From Candidatus Baldrarchaeota archaeon (lineage in GTDB: Archaea; Asgardarchaeota; Baldrarchaeia; Baldrarchaeales; DXJG01), in contig JAUQZC010000094.1 of assembly GCA_030587435.1 (NCBI GenBank), forward strand, positions 1 through 12,263: 12,263 nt of DNA, read 5' to 3'. Below the pieces are notes generated by a model. That model ran no database searches and was not told the DNA's origin. It saw only the letters and a list, made by a program, of their open reading frames with translations. The position numbers and the translations under genes were made by a program. Below, piece after piece: positions 5,601-12,263 of this stretch (position 1 is the stretch's first letter; each line of letters begins with the position of its first letter).

Positions 5601-7886
5601 ATGGGCGAGAAATTTGATTTTTCGTTCCGGGTGCTATCAGCTATATCTAGTCCATTAAGGGTTGAGATTCTTAAACTTCTCAGCAGAAGAAAGTTTCGTT
5701 CTTTTACGGAAATAATGTATGAACTTGGTATGACACCGAAAACGGACGCAGGTAAGTTTGCATATCATTTAAACCAACTTAAAGAAGCTAATCTTGTGTT
5801 ATCTGACGAGAAAACTGGTAAATACTTCTTATCTCCATTGGGAGAGAGAGTAGTTGATTTTCTATGGCTTTTAGAAGATTTTGGACGTAGGGAATTTGGG
5901 GAAATATTTGTTAGGACATCAAAACTAAAAATAGAGCGATTTGATAGAAGTAAAATAGCTGAAGCATTGAAAAGGGAAGCAGGAGTACCTCAAGACTTAG
6001 CAGAAGAAATAGCGAGAGAAGCCGAAGAAAGGTTATTTAAGTTAAAAGTAAAATATTTGACTTCGCCGTTAATAAGAGAGTTTGTAAATGCTATCTTACT
6101 CGAAAAGGGATTCGAAGAGTATCGTCATTCATTAACCCGTTTAGGGCTTCCAGTATATGATGTTTCCCAACTCATAAAAACCGCCGGTGAAAGAACGTTA
6201 TTTCCAACTCCAGAATTGACTAGAGGACTTGCAGGGGATTCTGTATTTGAACAATACCTTTTACTAAAGATTTTACCGAGAAAAATAGCGGATGCACATT
6301 TATCTGGAAAAATACATATCCCTCAGGCAAATTATTGGATATTAAAACCCTATGGCATTCAACATAATCTCGCGTTTCTATTAAATGAAAAAATATCCTT
6401 TAATGGTGCTGAAAACATTTTTAACCCTTTGATTCCGCCTGAAGATGTCAATGATGTTCCACTATATTTATATAATCTTCTTACATTGTTTGATACACAT
6501 TTCTCTTCTGCTCAGTCAATTGATTTCTTTAATATTTTTCTGGCTCCATTTTTCAAATCTACAAGCTATGAAAAAACTAAAATCATTTTAAAAAAGATTA
6601 TAGAACTTTTGAACATGGTAGAGAGAAAAACCATTATCACGTTTAATTTAGAATTTTCTATTCCAAAATTTTTAGAAAGCGAGCCAGCTATAAGTTTTAA
6701 GGGAAGAGAAAATGGTACGTATGGCGAATACGAAAACGAGTCGAAGAACATTTTAAGAGCGTTGATAGAGATCTTTAAGGAAAAGAGTAGTAACAACTTG
6801 CCCTACATTCAGCCGCAGCTTATTTTTAAGATCCGTGATGTAGATAAATACTCGGAAGAGTTCAACAAAATATTAGAGCTTTCCTTAGAAACAGGGCAAC
6901 CTTCTTTTGCCAACTTGACATTAGATTGGCAACTACCCAACACTAACTATAGCGCAACAATTCACAGACTTGACACTAGTTTTAAAGGAAACTGGAAAAC
7001 CGATACCATTGGAACAGGTTACATGGATTGGATAGCCATAAACATGGTTAGGATCGCCATTATGGCAAAAGGAGATGATGATAGATTCTTTGAAGGGCTT
7101 AACGATGCAATAAACTGTGCGGTACAAGCTTTCCTCATTAAAAGGGAAGAGATCCGTAAAAGAGCTTCATCAAACAGACTGCTACCATTATTAAACCTTA
7201 AGATTAACGGAACCCCCTACTTCGTGGAAGAAGCAGCATCCTACTCAATATGCTACACTGGTTTACCTGAAGCAATTCAAATTCATACATCATCTCACTT
7301 TAATGAAGAGATCGCTATAGATTTCTTAACCAAAATACTGAGAAATTCTGATGAATTGATCAGAAAAATATCGGAAGAAGAGAGCCTTAGACTTAATATT
7401 ATGGAAACACCCGATATAAAGCCTTCATTTAGGTTTTTAAAATTGGATAGGGCAATTTTTCAAAATTACAAAGATGCAATACCATCTTTATACTCCACTG
7501 GTGTAATCCCAACGGGGATCAAACTCCCTGTTTCCGAGAAAGCAAGGTTAGTAGGTAAGGTCAATGCCTATTTCAAAGGCGGGCAAATATTCAACATTAA
7601 CCTAGATAAAGAGTTAAAAAGTCTTAGTCTCAGCGAAATTGGAAAACTTACAAGTATGATTCTAGCTAGTAATGTAGGTTTCTTTACCTATACTAGAAGT
7701 TCGACATATTGTTTAAATTGCAAAAATTTATTCAAGGGAATCTTAAAGACCTGCCCAGCATGTAGCCAAAACACTGAGAGAATGATGTATAATACAAGAC
7801 TAACTGGAGCTTATGTGTGCATTCATGCAGGAAAAATTGAGCAAGATATCCTAGATTTCTTAACTAGAAGCAGATTGATAAAATAG
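5601..7886 (+). CDS. winged-helix / ATP-cone / NrdD-like fusion protein lacking catalytic cysteines
   Basis: The 761-residue protein has three parts. Residues 8-90 are an ArsR-like winged helix (SAISSPLRVEILKLLS, then a recognition region near 46-65). Residues about 105-190 are an ATP-cone (FDRSKIAEAL, SPLIREFVNAIL, ending LGLPVYDV), the nucleotide-sensing domain of ribonucleotide reductases and NrdR. Residues about 200-761 follow anaerobic reductase NrdD: FNIFLAPFF, ITFNLEFSIP, TGTGYMDWIAINMVRIA-like glycine and strand motifs, the zinc site C704xxC707...C718xxC721, and RLTGAY (733-738), where G736 matches the glycyl-radical glycine. Where NrdD has HIHDLD and a cysteine before WDL, this protein has HIPQAN and YGIQHNL; where it has the CCRL thiyl site, this has IHRL (454-457). 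Reductase activity is therefore doubtful, and a nucleotide-responsive regulator is my inference. An in-frame GTG at 5592 exists, but GGTGGTT spans it at the right distance from ATG 5601. Confidence 0.82.
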   Translation: MGEKFDFSFRVLSAISSPLRVEILKLLSRRKFRSFTEIMYELGMTPKTDAGKFAYHLNQLKEANLVLSDEKTGKYFLSPLGERVVDFLWLLEDFGRREFGEIFVRTSKLKIERFDRSKIAEALKREAGVPQDLAEEIAREAEERLFKLKVKYLTSPLIREFVNAILLEKGFEEYRHSLTRLGLPVYDVSQLIKTAGERTLFPTPELTRGLAGDSVFEQYLLLKILPRKIADAHLSGKIHIPQANYWILKPYGIQHNLAFLLNEKISFNGAENIFNPLIPPEDVNDVPLYLYNLLTLFDTHFSSAQSIDFFNIFLAPFFKSTSYEKTKIILKKIIELLNMVERKTIITFNLEFSIPKFLESEPAISFKGRENGTYGEYENESKNILRALIEIFKEKSSNNLPYIQPQLIFKIRDVDKYSEEFNKILELSLETGQPSFANLTLDWQLPNTNYSATIHRLDTSFKGNWKTDTIGTGYMDWIAINMVRIAIMAKGDDDRFFEGLNDAINCAVQAFLIKREEIRKRASSNRLLPLLNLKINGTPYFVEEAASYSICYTGLPEAIQIHTSSHFNEEIAIDFLTKILRNSDELIRKISEEESLRLNIMETPDIKPSFRFLKLDRAIFQNYKDAIPSLYSTGVIPTGIKLPVSEKARLVGKVNAYFKGGQIFNINLDKELKSLSLSEIGKLTSMILASNVGFFTYTRSSTYCLNCKNLFKGILKTCPACSQNTERMMYNTRLTGAYVCIHAGKIEQDILDFLTRSRLIK

Positions 7887-7944
7887 TCTTCCAATTATTG
7901 GTCTTTTACCGTTGTCTGAATTAACTCTGTAGAGACGATTTTAA

Positions 7945-8871
<927 letters not shown>

Positions 8872-8899
8872 TTAACCACCACTGCTACATTTCTAAGGA

Positions 8900-8912
8900 A
8901 ATTATTATTAAC
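8900..8912. promoter_or_regulatory. shared A+T core between divergent pyrB and pyrI
   Basis: The element AATTATTATTAAC (plus) is the only TATA-like stretch in the 78-bp gap that can fit both genes. It lies about 40 bp before the pyrI ATG and about 33 bp before the pyrB ATG, leaving room for each gene's ribosome binding site after a start point 25 bp away. Shared control would keep the two subunits balanced despite the divergent layout. Confidence 0.4.
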
Positions 8913-8949
8913 TTTTTTACCAACAATCTTGTGTAAAGGAGGTAAATAA

Positions 8950-9417
8950 ATGAACGAGTCAGAACTTCGAGTACAAAAAATAAAAGATGGAACAGTAATA
9001 GACCATATCACACAGGGTAATGCGCTTAACGTATTAAGAATTCTGGGAATAACTGGGAAGGAGGGAAACGTAGTTAGTATAGCTATGAACGTTCCAAGCA
9101 AAAAGCTGGGTAAAAAAGATATTGTAAAAATCGAGGGCAGAGAACTTAATCCAAGGGAAGTTAACATGATCGCATTAATAGCACCAAAAGCAACAATTAA
9201 TATCATAAGAAATTACCAAGTAATTGAGAAAAGAAAAGTTAAGCTCCCAAAAGTTATAAAGGGAATAGTGAAATGTATCAATCCAATGTGTGTATCAAAC
9301 AATCCTAGAGAACCTATAGAGCCAGTATTCACAGTAATGGATGAGCATCCCATAAAGTTACGTTGTCAATATTGTGGAATGGTTATGACGCACGAAGATA
9401 TTGAAAAACAATTTTAA
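8950..9417 (+). CDS. pyrI: aspartate carbamoyltransferase regulatory subunit
   Basis: The 155-residue protein is the nucleotide-binding regulatory chain that joins PyrB trimers into the allosteric holoenzyme and mediates feedback by CTP and ATP. Residues 1-100 form the allosteric domain, with the family's [13 protein letters not shown] opening (14-26) and [14 protein letters not shown] (66-79). Residues 101-155 are the zinc domain that contacts PyrB: C109-x4-C114 and C139-x2-C142, all four ligands present. The length equals typical PyrI. A strong GGAGGT site (8938-8943) stands 6 nt before the ATG. It is divergent from pyrB. The ATP synthase gene atpF follows 48 bp downstream but has its own TATA box. 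Confidence 0.97.
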   Translation: MNESELRVQKIKDGTVIDHITQGNALNVLRILGITGKEGNVVSIAMNVPSKKLGKKDIVKIEGRELNPREVNMIALIAPKATINIIRNYQVIEKRKVKLPKVIKGIVKCINPMCVSNNPREPIEPVFTVMDEHPIKLRCQYCGMVMTHEDIEKQF

Positions 9418-9423
9418 ATTAAG

Positions 9424-9431
9424 TTTATAAA
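9424..9431 (+). promoter_or_regulatory. TATA box for atpF-atpA
   Basis: TTTATAAA lies about 42 bp before the first atpF ATG (9466), inside the 48-bp gap after pyrI. It predicts transcription from about 9452 and a short leader, so the ATP synthase genes need not depend on the pyrI promoter. The same octamer occurs before the oxidoreductase gene at 2649. Confidence 0.5.
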
Positions 9432-9465
9432 CCTCATATGTAAAATATTCCCGCCGTAAAAAGAG

Positions 9466-9804
9466 ATGGTGAAAATGGAAATAGCGGTTATAGCGGACCA
9501 AGACACTGCTATTGGATTTAAATTAGCGGGCGTTGGACTAATTTATCCTGTTACATCAGTAGAAGAGGCTCGAAGAACATTAGAAAGATTATCAAAGCGA
9601 GACGACATAGGGACAATAATAATAACTGAGAGAATAGCTGACGGTTTAAGAGATATTATAAAAGAACTTTATAAGAAAACTTCACTAATTATTGTAGAAA
9701 TTCCAGACAAGCATGGGCCAATAGAAAGAGAAGTAGATCCAATTCGTGAATTAATAAGAACAACACTAGGAGTGGAAATTAAGTTTAAGAAAACCAAAGA
9801 ATAA
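9466..9804 (+). CDS. atpF: A/V-type ATP synthase subunit F
   Basis: Subunit F is a small central-stalk protein that binds subunit D in the rotor of the archaeal A-type ATP synthase. The 112-residue product has the expected Rossmann-like fold: EIAVIADQDTAIGFKLAGV at the N-terminus with the diagnostic GFKLAGV, a middle strand GTIIITERIAD (about 49-59), and a C-terminal strand and helix (LIIVEIPDKHGP, then a positively charged tail). Length matches family members of about 100-110 residues. Two in-frame starts compete: ATG 9466, preceded only by AAGAG, and ATG 9475, preceded by GGTGA; they differ by three residues. The gene is 34 bp before the likely atpA start and surely co-transcribed with it, matching the F-A order of archaeal ATP synthase operons. 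Confidence 0.93.
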   Translation: MVKMEIAVIADQDTAIGFKLAGVGLIYPVTSVEEARRTLERLSKRDDIGTIIITERIADGLRDIIKELYKKTSLIIVEIPDKHGPIEREVDPIRELIRTTLGVEIKFKKTKE

Positions 9805-9838
9805 AACTTGGAATTAAAATATCTAATAGGTGTTTAAA

Positions 9839-11614
9839 ATGGAAAAAGTAGGTATTATATCGAGAATTGCTGGACCACTTGTAGAAGCAGAGGGCTTAAC
9901 AGGAGTAAAAATGTATGAGGTTTGTCGAGTCGGTAATGAGGAGTTAATAGGAGAAGTCATAAGAGTAATCGGAGATAAAGCTTACATACAAGTATATGAG
10001 GAAACTACAGGAATAAAACCTGGAGAAAAAGTTATAGCAACAGGGTCTCCATTATCCGTTGAACTTGGACCAGGATTAATAGGTCAAATATTTGATGGAA
10101 TCCAACGACCACTACCAAAAATCAAAGAAGAAACTGGAGATTTTATAAAAAGAGGAGTAAAAACAGAAGCATTACCAAGAGATAAAAGGTGGCGCTTCAA
10201 ACCGCAGATAAAGCTTGGAGAAAAAGTAGTTGAAGGAGACATAATAGGTGAAATACCTGAAACAACACTAGTAACACATAAAGTAATGGTTCCGATTGGA
10301 ATCAGTGGAGAACTTACATGGATAGCACCAGAAGGAGAATACGCAGTAGAGGAAGTAATAGCAAAAGTAAGAACACCTCTGGGTGAAGAAAAAGAAATAA
10401 TAATGTTACAAAGATGGCCTGTTAGAAGAGCAAGACCAATAAAAAATAAACTACCAACCAAAGTACCATTAATAACCGGGCAAAGAATAATAGACACCTT
10501 ATTCCCACAAGCAAAAGGAGGAACAGCAGCAATACCAGGAGGCTTCGGCACCGGTAAAACAGTTATGCTACATCAACTCGCTAAATGGGCAGACACCGAC
10601 ATTATAGTTTACATTGGATGCGGCGAAAGAGGAAATGAAATGACAGAAGTATTAGAAGACTTTCCAAAGCTAAAAGACCCAAGAACAGGAGAACCGCTAA
10701 TGAACAGAACTATACTCATAGCAAATACAAGCAACATGCCTGTCGCAGCACGCGAAGCATCGATCTACACTGGAATAACCCTTGCCGAATATTACAGAGA
10801 CATGGGATATGATGTAGCTTTAATGGCAGATTCTACATCAAGATGGGCAGAAGCATTAAGAGAAATATCAGGTAGACTTGAAGAAATGCCTGGAGAAGAA
10901 GGCTATCCAGCATATCTAGCATCTAGATTAGCCGAATTCTACGAAAGAGCCGGAAGAGTAGAAACCATAGGATCAAAACCAAGAATAGGATCAGTTACTG
11001 TTTGTGGCGCAGTGTCTCCACCTGGCGGAGACTTTTCCGAACCAGTAACCGTAAACACTCTTAGAATTGTTAAAGTTTTCTGGGCTTTAGACAAGGACTT
11101 GGCTTCTAGAAGACACTTCCCAGCAATTAACTGGTTAACTAGTTACTCACTATACCTAGAAAACCTAGAAAAATGGTACAAGGAATACATCGCTGAAGAC
11201 TGGGTAGAGCTTAGAAGAACTGCTATGTGGCTTCTGCAAAGAGAAGAAGAGCTTAGAGAAATAGTTCAACTTGTAGGTCCAGATGCGTTACCTGAAAGTG
11301 AGAGAGTCATTCTTGAAGCAGCAAGAATGATAAGAGAAGACTACCTCCAGCAAAGCGCTCTGCATCCGATAGACACGTACTGCCCTTTGGACAAAGCCTA
11401 CAGAATGCTGAAAATAATCATAAGGTTCTACGAAAGGGCAAAAGAAGTAATTGATCGAGGAGTTCCCATGGAAAAAGTAACAAGTCTACCAGTTCGTGAA
11501 AGAATAGCAAGATTAAAAATAGTACCATTAGACCAGGTAAATGAGGTCTTCAGTGAGGTGGAGAAGCAATTAGAAAAGGAATTTGACGAGCTCCTACAAT
11601 TAGTACCAGCTTAA
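9839..11614 (+). CDS. atpA: A/V-type ATP synthase catalytic subunit A
   Basis: The 591-residue product is the catalytic subunit of the A1 headpiece at the cytoplasmic membrane. Residues 1-70 form the N-terminal beta barrel ([16 protein letters not shown]), about 110-190 the non-homologous insertion typical of A/V-type A subunits, then the P loop GGFGTGKT (234-241), the CGERGNEM motif with catalytic glutamate 263 (261-268), the [21 protein letters not shown] nucleotide-site segment, and a C-terminal helical domain. No intein interrupts the P loop, as happens in some archaea. ATG 9839 is preferred over the in-frame GTG 9830, because GGTG (9829-9832) is then a properly spaced ribosome binding site. 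It follows atpF directly; subunit B, which usually comes next, is absent downstream. Confidence 0.97.
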   Translation: MEKVGIISRIAGPLVEAEGLTGVKMYEVCRVGNEELIGEVIRVIGDKAYIQVYEETTGIKPGEKVIATGSPLSVELGPGLIGQIFDGIQRPLPKIKEETGDFIKRGVKTEALPRDKRWRFKPQIKLGEKVVEGDIIGEIPETTLVTHKVMVPIGISGELTWIAPEGEYAVEEVIAKVRTPLGEEKEIIMLQRWPVRRARPIKNKLPTKVPLITGQRIIDTLFPQAKGGTAAIPGGFGTGKTVMLHQLAKWADTDIIVYIGCGERGNEMTEVLEDFPKLKDPRTGEPLMNRTILIANTSNMPVAAREASIYTGITLAEYYRDMGYDVALMADSTSRWAEALREISGRLEEMPGEEGYPAYLASRLAEFYERAGRVETIGSKPRIGSVTVCGAVSPPGGDFSEPVTVNTLRIVKVFWALDKDLASRRHFPAINWLTSYSLYLENLEKWYKEYIAEDWVELRRTAMWLLQREEELREIVQLVGPDALPESERVILEAARMIREDYLQQSALHPIDTYCPLDKAYRMLKIIIRFYERAKEVIDRGVPMEKVTSLPVRERIARLKIVPLDQVNEVFSEVEKQLEKEFDELLQLVPA

Positions 11615-11688
11615 ACATCAACAATTTTGAATATTTCTTCTCTCCTATTTTCATCTAACTTAGTTCAATATTAACTTTGAAGAACCCC

Positions 11689-11696
11689 TTTAATTT
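11689..11696 (+). promoter_or_regulatory. candidate TATA box for the methyltransferase
   Basis: TTTAATTT lies about 37 bp before the ATG at 11729, predicting a start point near 11718 and a leader of about 10 nt without a clear ribosome binding site. The T-rich stretch just after atpA (11626-11653) could end that transcript. Confidence 0.3.
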
Positions 11697-11728
11697 TATC
11701 ACAAAGTGTAAAACGTGCGTGTAAAATC

Positions 11729-12037
11729 ATGGAAATGAAATCGGTAGCAAAATTTTACGATGAAGTATCAAATCTTTATGATGGGCCAGATGATCTGTTC
11801 GACCAACATATGTATAAAGAGTATGAAAAGGAAATAAATTCTCTCAATTTTTCTAATAAAATTGTTTTGGACATTGGAACAGGAACTGGCTGGCCAGCAC
11901 TAGAAATATCCAGACAGAAAAATTCTAGAATAATTGGTCTTGATGTCTCTCCAGGAATGATCAAAATTGCAAAAGACAAAAATACCCCTTTTTCTCAAAA
12001 TTTGGTTAATTTGGCTAATTGCTCTATTAAAGTGTAA
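11729..12037 (+). CDS. SAM-dependent methyltransferase, N-terminal part, broken at an inverted-repeat junction
   Basis: Residues 1-84 are the beginning of a class I methyltransferase: a helical cap (VAKFYDEVSNLYDG), strand 1 with motif I VLDIGTGTGWPALE (SAM-binding loop), and strand 2 ending in the acidic IIGLDVSPGMI. After AKDK at about 11982 the frame reads an unrelated 18-residue tail and stops. The authentic continuation, KKKRNNIRNVDFVLASAENLPF, is found in the same register on the opposite strand, so the natural protein is interrupted by a fold-back junction rather than ending here. The substrate cannot be told from this part. A TATA-like box at 11689 supports the start. Confidence 0.7.
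   Translation: MEMKSVAKFYDEVSNLYDGPDDLFDQHMYKEYEKEINSLNFSNKIVLDIGTGTGWPALEISRQKNSRIIGLDVSPGMIKIAKDKNTPFSQNLVNLANCSIKV
11872..11982 (+). repeat. left arm of a perfect 111-bp inverted repeat
   Basis: These 111 bases are the exact reverse complement of 12153-12263. The arms flank a 170-bp loop (11983-12152) and lie inside the methyltransferase coding region. No mismatch was seen on manual alignment. Confidence 0.95.
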
Positions 12038-12262
12038 AACGTGATTTAAAACTCCGCCCAGACATGTTGCCGCATCAAAAATTTTACATCTGAAAGGTAA
12101 ATTCTCTGCGGATGCTAGGACAAAGTCTACATTTCTAATGTTGTTTCTCTTCTTTTTGTCTTTTGCAATTTTGATCATTCCTGGAGAGACATCAAGACCA
12201 ATTATTCTAGAATTTTTCTGTCTGGATATTTCTAGTGCTGGCCAGCCAGTTCCTGTTCCAAT
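11900..12262 (-). CDS. same methyltransferase read from the opposite strand, partial, open at the right edge
   Basis: The reverse strand is open from the window edge and repeats 37 residues of the plus-strand gene exactly (motif I through the acidic second strand). It then gives 59 further residues of coherent methyltransferase: NVDFVLASAENLPF (motif II/III region), IFDAATCLGGVLNHVLHF (strand 4 region) and AISQINQILRKRGIFVF (strand 5). After about 11982 it enters the reverse complement of the first repeat arm and the reading becomes meaningless until TAG at 11900. The apparent ATG at 12178 is internal to the protein. I treat both reading frames as one gene duplicated in inverted orientation. 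Confidence 0.65.
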   Translation of the reverse strand: MGTGTGWPALEISRQKNSRIIGLDVSPGMIKIAKDKKKRNNIRNVDFVLASAENLPFRCKIFDAATCLGGVLNHVLHFNRAISQINQILRKRGIFVFCNFDHSWRDIKTNYSRIFLSGYF

Positions 12263-12263
12263 G
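12153..12263 (-). repeat. right arm of the 111-bp inverted repeat, reaching the window edge
   Basis: Exact reverse complement of 11872-11982. It extends to the last base of the window, so the true arm may be longer. Termination precisely at the edge, with a coding sequence inside the arm, is what a fold-back chimera at a contig end looks like. Confidence 0.95.

Noticed and set aside
9830..9838. GTG start for atpA
   Set aside because: The GTG lies inside GGTG, the likely ribosome binding site for ATG 9839, and homologues begin close to MEKVGII.
10084..10551. 155-codon minus-strand frame inside atpA
   Set aside because: Shadow of the highly conserved ATP synthase subunit A; no ribosome binding site or recognisable domain.

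Overview
The window is archaeal chromosomal DNA, A+T-rich by eye. The evidence is an archaeal gene set (Lhr-type helicase, A-type ATP synthase subunits F and A, two-subunit aspartate carbamoyltransferase, an SbcD/Mre11-related COG1407 phosphoesterase), TATA-type promoters about 25-30 bp before starts, GGTG/GGAGG ribosome binding sites, and a proline tRNA with an apparent D-loop insertion. A TACK-type lineage is possible but not shown. The strange right edge suggests a contig end from an uncultured organism.

Region 1 (1-2606) looks like DNA repair. On the minus strand, in transcription order, lie a SWIM zinc-finger protein (1310-1708), a previously unlisted 36-residue one-helix membrane peptide (1079-1189), an 81-residue probable coiled-coil protein (824-1069) and the N-terminal 281 codons of an Lhr-type helicase that runs off the left edge (1-843). 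The last three are packed like an operon. Divergent from the SWIM gene is a metallophosphoesterase (1773-2606); related enzymes accompany Lhr-type helicases in bacterial repair operons.

Region 2 (2791-4491) holds a COG2509-type FAD-dependent oxidoreductase with a ferredoxin-like cysteine cluster and tRNA-Pro(CGG), whose D-loop is interrupted by about 32 nt containing a perfect 8-bp hairpin. Apart from the tRNA, I see no gene in 4162-4382 or 4492-4752, only promoter-like elements and a candidate operator.

Region 3 (4753-9417) has a nucleotide and regulation theme: an XRE-type regulator, a 761-residue protein joining a winged-helix DNA-binding domain to an ATP-cone and an anaerobic ribonucleotide reductase (NrdD)-like body that seems to lack the catalytic cysteines, then pyrB (minus) and pyrI (plus) arranged divergently. 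The reductase-like protein is the strongest candidate here for something undescribed: possibly a nucleotide-sensing regulator built from a reductase.

Region 4 (9466-12263) has atpF and atpA with their own promoter. Instead of atpB, a truncated methyltransferase gene follows and collapses into a perfect 111-bp inverted repeat around a 170-bp loop, ending exactly at the window edge. The authentic continuation of the methyltransferase is read on the opposite strand, which points to a fold-back assembly or amplification chimera, less likely an invertible element.
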